A stretch of DNA of 64,000 nt from the NCBI GenBank assembly GCA_022419385.1, contig JAJUBI010000008.1, positions 1,364,001-1,428,000 on the forward strand, read 5' to 3'. The notes under the pieces were generated by a model. It saw nothing but the letters and a program-made list of their open reading frames with translations. It made no database searches and was not told the DNA's origin. How positions within the stretch are numbered: position 1 is the stretch's first letter; every line of letters begins with the position of its first letter. Below, in pieces: positions 56,572 through 64,000 of the stretch. Source of the DNA: Paraconiothyrium sp. Pb-2020. Its lineage: Eukaryota; Ascomycota; Dothideomycetes; Pleosporales; Didymosphaeriaceae. Position numbers and translations under genes: made by a program.

Positions 56572-57655
56572 TCAGTCCTCTACGCTCACACCCGCCTTAT
56601 CCGCAGCCTTTGCATCCTGTGCCTGCGTCTTCTCTTCCTTCTTCGCGCTCCCCTTCTCCGCCGCCTTCACAGGCTCTGGCTTAGTACCATTTTCCTCCTC
56701 TTCCTCCTCGTCATCGTCGTCCTCGTCATCATCATCATCATCATCATCGTCATCATCGTCATCATCATCATCGTCCTCGTCCTCGTCCTCGTCATCCTCA
56801 CTATCCTCTTCCTCTGAACTACTCACCTCCGCAATAGCCGTCTGCTTCTCCACTAGCTTGATCTCCTCCTCGCTGGGACTCTCAACCTTCCTACCGTGGA
56901 ACGAGCTCGTCGGACTCAGCGGGCTCTTCACCCCAGGTGACTTCAGTCCATCTCCTTTCACATTCGCCGGCGTGCTCGGCAGCGGTATGCTCCTCGGGCT
57001 CAGAATCCCACCCGGCGAAGCTGCAGGCTTGCTAGGCGTTGAAACAGACGGCGAGGCTTTCGACGCGAGCAGCGGGTTTGTGGTGGAGATGTGTGCGGGT
57101 GTGGGTTTCTTCGAAGCAGCGACTTTGGCGGCTTGGGCTGCAGCCTGACGGATCGCGAGGTTCTGCTCTGGAGTTTGCGACGGGGTGTTCTCCTTCCCGG
57201 CTCCTACTGCTTTTGCTGCTCCTGACGCAGTGGCAGGGGTTTTGCTCGCGGCGAGAGGTGTAGCGACCGCGGGCGCGGGGACGGCAGGTGCACCAAGCGC
57301 TTCCTTGAGCTCGTCGTACTCGTTCCACTCTTCAACTTGTTCGAGGTCCTGTTCCCAAGACAGACATACATTAGCCTCTCCCTCTTTCAGCCTGTTTGAT
57401 GGGGGTTGGACTACCTACAGCAATAACAAACCCCTCTTTTACCAGCAGCGGCAACTTCTTCCCCCTCGCTCTTCTTTGGAACAGCTTGCGCGCCAGCTCA
57501 TCCGTCGCGGTATCCACACCCTTGAAGGGTATCTTGTTCGCTTTGAGAATTGTTTCAATACGCGACGTGGCGGTAATTATGTGCGAAGAGCCGGCGGTGA
57601 GAGACGTGAACAGATAGATGGTGGGGTCGTTGTCGTAAGCTGCGAGTTCGGCCAT
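56572..57655 (-). CDS. Thioredoxin-fold (SH3BGRL/glutaredoxin-like) protein with long acidic tail
   Basis: Minus-strand exons 57655-57419 and 57348-56572 join in phase 0 across a 70-bp intron, giving 337 residues. Residues 1 to about 100 resemble the glutaredoxin-like SH3BGR fold: PTIYLFTSLTAG, a helix, ANKIPFKGVDTA, KKLPLLVKEGFVIADLEQVE, and a final EWNEYDELKEAL helix. There is no CxxC, so redox activity is doubtful. A Pro/Ala/Ser/Lys-rich linker with SPR and SPS-type sites follows. The last third has an Asp/Glu run of roughly 40 residues (about 257-300) encoded by repeated GAT/GAC codons. An in-frame upstream ATG at 57745 is rejected because the MAELAAYDND start fits the fold. Partner and function are unknown. 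Confidence 0.82.
56699..56812. repeat. Trinucleotide tract encoding an Asp/Glu run
   Basis: On the plus strand this is a run of TCA, TCG and TCC triplets, i.e. GAT/GAC/GAG codons on the coding minus strand, inside the acidic tail of the thioredoxin-fold protein. It is a likely site of length variation among strains. Confidence 0.9.
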
Positions 57656-58068
57656 GTTTGTTGCTGTCGTCGGTCCGCGGGGTAGAGGGCTGTTGCTGTT
57701 GGAGGGAGGATTCAGAGGCCGGTGGGAGCAGCTGCGCGGAAGCAAGGTGCAGCAAGGAGGGGGAACGGAAAAGATAACGTGGCAACAAGCGAGTAGTGTC
57801 GGAGCTGTGAGGATGGTGAAGCAAGGCGAGACAGTGGGTGGAGAGACGCGGGAGGACGTAGGCGGCTAGAATCCGTGGTGCGGGGCCGTGGCATGCAGGG
57901 AAAGACCCTAGAAAGCCGCAAATCGGTCAGGCACGGCCGCCAGACCACCACGAGATAAGCAATGGAGGTACGATCAATAATAACAGACGTTCTTGATTAT
58001 ATGCGCAGAGCGAGCGAATTAGATATTACACGCTTTGTGCGATCCCCGTTCAATACAATTACTTCCAT

Positions 58069-59616
58069 TCAGCCGCTGCCAACTAAGGGCTGAGCGATGG
58101 TGTGGTGCGTCGGAGTACTCCCAGTTGCCTTCTTCGCAAAAGCTGCCATCATAGCATCTCTCACCTCGAACTCTTCCAGGACAGCGCCAAATCTGTTCAA
58201 GCGTCAGTTTCTTCTCCATCTAAAAAGAAAGGCTGTTGTACTCACCCGTAGCACCGCACCTTGGCAAGGAGCTCCCCTTTGATCCCCTCGATGTCTACCT
58301 TGCTCAGGTCCGCCAGCCTAGGTTCTTTCAAAATCATGACCCAGGCCATGATTGGCGTGATCTCGCCATCCAGAGGCAGACGATTGCTCAGATCCAGCAG
58401 CTTCATCAGGTCTGGCATCGCGATATCCGGCATCTGATGCGGATACGTTTCTTCCGGCTTGTTCGCAATGTGCGAATCTGGCGGTGCGCTCGCCATAAGT
58501 GCGTGACCCGAGACGGTCTCTTCAGCGTCGTGTGCGCGCACCATGAGATATTGCATGTGATCCATGCAGGGGCGCTCGAGACTGCGGTGAGCGGAGCCAA
58601 GTCAGAAACGAGCGCATTAGGTTGTAGAAATTATAGACGTACGGCGAGTAGGTAATAGAAAAGAGATTTAAAGAACGGACTGAGTATGTGTGAAGAGTGC
58701 ATTATTGCTGGGGTGGAGGAGAAAGATAAGGCGTGCGGTGGTCGTACGTTAAGACGAAGTCTATCCCAATCTGATCGTAGTCCAACCCGCTGTTCATCTG
58801 GGGAACTTGTTGCGGCTGGTTCATGGGGAACTTTGTATCTTGAGAGACAGATTCTCGATGGCCGTGGCTGACTGTAGGTGGCGACGTGTAGCCCGTCGAG
58901 TTCGAGCCTGTGCCGTAGCCGCCCGAGACGCTGCCAGATGAGCTACCGCCATAAGAGCTATTGAATCCTGGAAGACCATTTACTGGACTTAGGTTGTCGA
59001 ATGTGATTCCGTGGGCCATCAATAGCTCTTTCAAGCGGCGATTTTCCTCTGCAAAAGCGTCGCGTTCCTTGGAGACGTTGGTGAAGGACTCTTTGATGCG
59101 GAGGACTTCTTGTTCAAGAGCTTTGATGTACATTTCTTTTCGCTCTCGGTGCGTCCTGCGAAAGTTTAGCGCAGGTGCTGTTGATCATCATGGTAGTGTC
59201 ACCTCTGTGCCTGCCTATTCAGCTCCTGCCGGCGAGTCAAGGCCGGCTTGCTGTCAGGTTTAGGCCCACGTCTCTTCGCTGGTTGTCCATCTACAACGAT
59301 TAGGCAGAGCATTGACGTTCATACAAAGATTCCTACCTCGTGTTGTTTTCTTTTCGGTGAGGTTCTTGAAGAAAGCAAAGTTTGCCAGCGGACTCTTGCT
59401 GTCTGAGTTACTGCCTATAGATTGCCAATGCCCTTTACTCTCCATGTCCGACACGAAAGCCGAACTACCTCTCCGACTGCCCGGGGCTTCGGAGAAACAC
59501 TCCGAAGCCCGACGAGATACGGGTGAAGGATAGTCGACAGGCGCGCCGGCAGGAGGGTAGGCGGGCGCCATGGTCAGCACATCCGAGGACCATGACATGT
59601 AACGATTATGCGACAT
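58069..59616 (-). CDS. bZIP transcription factor (fungal AP-1-like)
   Basis: Five minus-strand exons, 59616-59337, 59290-59203, 59155-58748, 58581-58246 and 58192-58069, join in phases 1, 2, 2, 2 and encode 411 residues. The bZIP basic region is assembled across two introns: KRRGPKPDSKPALTRRQ, then NRQAQRTHRERK (about 118-129). A heptad zipper follows (about 132-168, LEQEVLRIKESF...NRRLKELL). The basic region resembles Yap/AP-1-type N-x-x-A-Q-x-x-x-R more than Gcn4. The middle is Ser/Gly/Tyr-rich. The C-terminal part starts LERPCMDHMQYLMVR and is a conserved helical region in a fungal bZIP subgroup. Which pathway it controls is not readable. The last intron must use the distal acceptor at 58193-58194, because the nearer AG leads to an early stop. 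Confidence 0.9.
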
Positions 59617-61610
59617 GATTGCCAGAAAGGAAAAAAGTAGATATTAAATAATGTAAGATGAAAGGGTTGGGTTGAAAAGAAATTACAATAGGCGTTTGTG
59701 CGAGACCAGCTGCATGGTGTGAGGTTTGCACGGGCTTGTATATGTAGGCTGAAGAGAATGGATCCTGGTACGATGGGGGCAGCAGCGGTGGACGCTGGGC
59801 TCTTCAATGCGATGACGGCAGCATTCGGTAGGGGATGGTGCCGTAGTACACGCGATATAGCATTGTGGTCGCCCAGACGACACCGCGAGCACGAGACTCG
59901 CGGTGTCTCTGCAGAGTGCTTTTGGACGTATGACGAGCCGAGGAAACAAAAGCAACAAGGTAGACGAATGGTAGAAGACGGTGGGTAGGCGAGGTAAACA
60001 CGGGGCAGACGACAAGTGTATCAGAAAGCAGACCAAACAGTTATGCCTTCAAAGGAAGGGCAATTCAGGCCATGCGAAGGATGCCAAGAAAAGCGTGAAC
60101 TCACTGGAGCCGTTCGGAAACTTTGCGTCCCCCATTGAGGGGTCTGGAGACAGGCTGGCCATGTTATGTGGTCTGCATTGATCGACAAGCACAACCTCGA
60201 GCGCGAGCAGTTCGCAGTTGTTGCGAGGTGTTGGTGGGGATTGCCGCGGCACAAAACACAGTCTACTTTGTACCACAGTACTGGACTGGCGCGCCAATCA
60301 GTTCCGGGTCAACGGAGAGTGAGTGGCAGGTCGAACATACGCAACAGAGCGCGGTAGGATGCGGTGTCCGCACAGGACGGTGGTTTTGCTCGATAATCAG
60401 AAGCGGTCGAGACGACGTCGCCGGGACTTGGCAGTGGTGGTGATGGGGCGTGAGCCACGGCGGGTCCTGTGGCGAGGGATGGATTGAGACACTCGGTGGT
60501 GCGTGTCGCGTCGCAGGTCGAGGCCACTGAGCAGCGAAGAACGGGTCGTGGCGGATATGCTCTCACACCAACTTAGCAGCGATCTTTAAGCGCCACCGAA
60601 CAACGACTGGCTACGGCGCTGCTTCCGTTCGTGTGGAGAAGATCGGGGAGAGGGACTCGCAAAAGTCTGCACAGCCCGCGCGGGCGATTTGGAATAGCTG
60701 TCGTCGGTCTAGAGGCTCCAGCTTCATACATATGCACCGGATGCGCGATGGACCTGTGGGCCGTTATGCTCGGCGGCTCCAACGGCCGGGCCCGTCGTCA
60801 GTGCGCCGGACGGTGGATGAGGCGGATGCGGGATGGCAGAGGGAACAGAAGGCGCAGAACCAGCGCCAGACGAGCAGCGCAGAGCAGTTGGTCGCTGCGA
60901 AGCGGATGCGCCAGCTCTTTTATCTCTGCGCTGCTCTCTACGGCTGAGATGCTGTCACCGTCCGCTGAGGGCTGGACCCATGGCAGCCCATTGGCTCGTG
61001 CCTGCGTTCCCCGGCGAAGATCATTGAAGCCACCGTCTGCCAACCTTCCGCATCCATCACCAACACCATCGCACCGCGTCGCATCGCGTGTGAGCAAGCC
61101 CGCTTCTCGTCCCCGACCTGCACCACAATCAATCTCTCCGCTTCGTTAATCTGCCTGTACAGCTCGCTCAGGCCACAATTGCTATTTCTGTGTCCCACGC
61201 GGCCTCGAATGCGGGGACGCCCAATCATGACCGCCTTGCATATAGGCAATACTTCGTACTTACTTCACAGGGCTCCAAGTCTAGGCCCTTGGAACGACTT
61301 GTACATCGACAATGATGCAGTATTGCTGCATTGTGCTATGCGTGCAGGCTGTCACCTGGAGTGAGACGCATCCATTGTTCTTGGCTACGGTTACCGCTTG
61401 CAATGATTTGGAACGCCAACGTCACTTGATGCATCCTCGTACAGACCTTCTCACGGTGGAAAGTGGACTGGAAATCGTATTCTGAATTTCTCTATTGGTA
61501 CACGAGTTGTATCGTTCTCGCCGACCCCGCTCGGTCTATGCTCGCTTCGGAGCGGTGTTGAACACAGCCATCTTACGCGGCTCGCATGGTTACACAAACA
61601 CCTCACATGA
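59617..61610. other. Intergenic between bZIP and aldo-keto reductase genes
   Basis: About 2 kb with overlapping chance ORFs on both strands (longest 172 codons, 60631-61149) that resemble no family. The left part contains the bZIP promoter and leader; the right end contains the aldo-keto reductase 3' UTR. No repeat or RNA gene was recognised. Confidence 0.45.
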
Positions 61611-62920
61611 TCACGCCTTTGGCTTATTCTGGAGGATGTCCTCGATCTCCTGGTACACATCGTCGGTCAGCTTGGACAATAGCTGCAACGCTTTCAAGTT
61701 GTCGTGGAGCTGTTCGGTCTTCGAGGCTCCGAGGATGACGGTGCTGACGTTGGGGCTGCACCTCGGTCAGTATTGACGCGCCGTTGCAAGCGAGTCTCGC
61801 AAAAAGCGTCTCTCGCATAACTCAATTTGGGTATGACTTACTTCTTCGCAGCCCAAGCCAGAGCGAGCTGAGTCGTGTTGCCGCCGAGCTTCTCGGCAAT
61901 CTTTCCAAGCTTCCTCACCTTCTCCAGCTTGGTCTGGCCCTCCTCCGACTTCAGCTTCTCAATGGTGCTCTTGAAGAATTCGGGGTTCGTGGCGAAGCGT
62001 GAATCTTCCGGGATGCCCTTGTCGTACTTTCCGGTGAGGATACCAGAGTCCAACGGAGACCAGATGGTGGTGCCCATCTGGTAGTTCTTGAAGAGCGGCG
62101 CGTACTCCTTCTCGAATCGCTCGCGGTGGAACGCATTGTATTGGGGCTGTTCGACAACGGGCGCAATGAGGTTGTACTTCTCGGCGATGTCGTGGGCTTC
62201 CTGAATACGCTCGGCTGGCCATTCGGACGTGCCCCAGTAGTATGCGAGATTAAGGTCCCGGATCGTCTGTGTGAAAGCCTCGACAATCTCCTTCATTGGC
62301 ACGCTGATACCATTAGACCTTAGCAAAGCGGCATTTCGGCGCAAACTTACTCGGGATCGTAACGATGGGCGAACACCACATCAACGTAATCTTGCTGGAG
62401 ACGCTTGAGCGAGCTCTTCAAGCCTTCGACGATGTGCTTCTTGCTTAGTCCTCTGGTGTTGGGCTCTTGTCGTCCCGTTCCGAAGAACACCTGTCACCGT
62501 TAGCAACTGCACGCTCACCAAACATCAGAGAGGATTACCTTGGTACTAAGGACATATTCATCTCGTGGCCAGGAGAGTTCACGCAGGGCATTGCCTAGAA
62601 TGCGCGGGTACAGTCAGTGTAAGTCAGAATTGTGGGTTAAGTACGAGGCAGCTTTGTTGGAGACATTGCGACTTCGTACCAGGGCGGCACGTACCCATCT
62701 CCACCTCACACTCGCCCTTTGCGTAAACTTCGGCGGTATCGAAGAAGTTGATGCCATAGCTCCATGCAGTTTCCATGCATTCCTTGACGATGCTACCCTT
62801 CTGGGTCCCTCCGTAGGTCAACCATCCGCCAAGCGAGAAGACCGACACCTTCAGACCAGCGGGTCCAAGGCGACGGAACTGCATGTCCTTAGGGTCGAAT
62901 TTTGATTCTACAGCAGGCAT
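61611..62920 (-). CDS. Aldo-keto reductase, AKR6/potassium-channel beta-subunit type
   Basis: Five minus-strand exons, 62920-62695, 62594-62539, 62490-62351, 62303-61842 and 61755-61611, join in phases 1, 0, 2, 2 to give 342 residues. The AKR catalytic tetrad is intact: Asp61 and Tyr66 in FFDTAEVYAKGE, Lys94 in STK, His136 in FAHRYDP. The beta-barrel order and the C-terminal NPNVSTVILGASKTEQL segment, which binds NADPH, match the Kv-beta-like AKR6 group. The fungal enzyme is a soluble cytosolic NADPH-dependent reductase of aldehydes or quinones; no channel subunit is nearby. Introns are 47-100 bp. Without splicing, only two fragments of 98 and 168 codons are visible. Confidence 0.95.
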
Positions 62921-63489
62921 GGTGGGCGATATTGTTGTTCAACGGTGTTTGTTTGCTGTAAGAAAGTGGGTTCCTGTGGAATTAATGCCCAAGAGTTTGC
63001 AGCGGGGTTGCGCTTCTCTATATGGAGGGGCACCTTCAATGTCGCGGCGATTTCAAAGCTATCCCCATTATCGTTACGTCATGCAGCGCGACAAGTGTTT
63101 CGGCAGTCAATCTTCAGGGATCACAGACAGAGACAAGCGAGGAAATTGAGGGGCAAAAAAGAGTCTCCCCGCCCTCCTTCCCCAATGGGGCGGCAGCTAT
63201 GCGACAAACTCGCTGCGACGAGAGTAAGTGAGGTGTGGTTTGCTGACGGCCAAGAGCCGCAGTCGTAAGTCTAAGTCAACAAGAACGCACCCATGTTCGT
63301 TCAGCGCAATGCACGACGCGTTCCTCACGACTTTTCGATTCTTTGAGGATTCGACAAGCGCAGCCGAGGCAGGACGGGTACCACCATGCCCCACTAACAC
63401 CCTTTGCTATCCCCGCGATACTCGATAAGCCATCGGCCCTACCCCATGTCGCATATATCCGCATCGTCGTGTCACTGCCTACACCGTAA
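62921..63489. other. Intergenic upstream of the aldo-keto reductase
   Basis: About 570 bp containing the aldo-keto reductase promoter and possibly upstream exons of the repeat-bearing reading frame to the right. Several short ORFs on both strands show no family features. Confidence 0.4.
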
Positions 63490-64000
63490 AGCTTGCGAGG
63501 TTCAAACCATTTAGAATTTTGTAATTTCCATAGCCTTGGACCGTTTAACCTAGCATCAGTTGAGCCAGAGCTCATTAAAGAGACGTCGCAGACGTTTAGT
63601 AACGGGGATCCCAAGAACTTCTCTTGCAAGGATATTGAGGAGGAGTTCCAAGACAAAGATGAACTTGTTGTCGAGGAGGGCGATGTCGAGGAGATGGAGG
63701 CGCCGGCGTCTGGTTCACGCCCCAAAAAGAACCCCCCCAAGGGACGTCGGCGCCATGTTGAGAAGAAGCTCTAGGACAAAGATGAACTTGTTGTCGAGGA
63801 AGACGCCGAGGAGATGGAGGTGCCGCCATCTGGTTCACGCCCGAAAAAGAACCCACCCAAGGGACGTCGCCGCCATGTTGCGAAGAAGCTTCAGGACAAA
63901 GATGAACTTATTGTCGACGAAAATAATACTGAGGAGATAGAGGTGCCGCCAGCTGCTTTACGCCCCCAAAAGAAACCCTTCCTCAAGAGGCATCGCCGCC
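63490..64000 (+). pseudogene. Partial tandem-repeat coding region with an in-frame TAG
   Basis: After a TAA at 63487-63489 the plus frame stays open and lacks a usable ATG before the repeats, so it is an internal exon or a relic. From 63649 it enters tandem units of 41, 40 and at least 36 residues. Each runs DKDEL, an acidic EEMEVPPSGSRP part, then a basic PKKNPPKGRRRHV part ending in KKL. The unit 1/unit 2 boundary has TAG (63772-63774) where the other boundaries have CAA or CAG (Gln). The frame is otherwise open to the window edge. No family is recognised. It may be a pseudogene, a polymorphic repeat protein, or a gene with unseen splicing. Confidence 0.5.
63649..64000 (+). repeat. Tandem repeat, units of 123, 120 and at least 109 bp
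   Basis: Units start at 63649, 63772 and 63892, each with CAR/TAG-GACAAAGATGAACTT. Units 1 and 2 are highly similar; unit 3 is more diverged and cut by the window end. Confidence 0.9.

Noticed and set aside
60631..61149. 172-codon plus-strand ORF
   Set aside because: Three overlapping frames are equally open in this GC-rich stretch and none resembles a protein family.

Overview
This window is nuclear DNA of a filamentous ascomycete (Pezizomycotina, most likely a Dothideomycete; the order cannot be fixed from sequence alone). The grounds are single genes in alternating orientation, mostly short introns of 46-100 bp with GTRNGT donors and YAG acceptors (five longer ones, 151-311 bp), CT-rich leaders, and fungal-specific families: PalC, Reg1-like, PMP3, VMA21, Fun30, DUF2406 and RTC4. 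I support 25 protein-coding loci, 23 of them as complete exon models joined by reading phase. I found no rRNA, convincing tRNA, intact transposon or CRISPR array.

Layout. 1-8.6 kb is gene-poor: the 3' end of an unknown gene, a GFA/CENP-V family gene, a PMP3 proteolipid, a small secreted six-cysteine peptide, one orphan ORF, and long stretches without recognisable coding. 8.6-20.7 kb is dense housekeeping: a 1,726-residue PhoD-like phosphatase diverging from kexin (KEX2), then RCL1 (18S rRNA processing) and an RTC4-domain protein. 20.7-26.3 kb has no genes and holds an unusual degenerate array of a recurring two-part module, preceded by a good TATA box. 26.3-30.9 kb carries a peroxisomal-type acyl-CoA ligase and an APC amino acid permease.

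30.9-37.4 kb is a run of minus-strand genes: palC (ambient pH signalling), a complex I subunit (NDUFB10/PDSW type), an unknown ascomycete protein, and a DHA2-type MFS exporter. 39.5-47.8 kb has plus-strand genes for a Reg1-like PP1 regulatory subunit, calnexin and methylmalonate-semialdehyde dehydrogenase. The first calnexin intron contains a 95-bp near-perfect inverted repeat. 49.8-62.9 kb has a DUF2406 gene, VMA21 diverging from a Fun30-type SNF2 remodeller, a thioredoxin-fold protein with a long acidic tail, a bZIP factor, and an AKR6-type aldo-keto reductase. The right edge holds a partial tandem-repeat coding region with one in-frame stop.

Functional links are modest. Kexin, calnexin and VMA21 serve the secretory and endomembrane system. 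KEX2 could process the small secreted peptide, which has a Lys-Arg site. The ligase/permease pair, the MFS exporter and the repeat tracts look accessory; the rest is conserved core. The most unusual items are the module array at 20.99-25.13 kb, the intronic fold-back element at 43.0-43.2 kb, the secreted cysteine-rich peptide at 4.8 kb, and the terminal 40/41-residue repeats.
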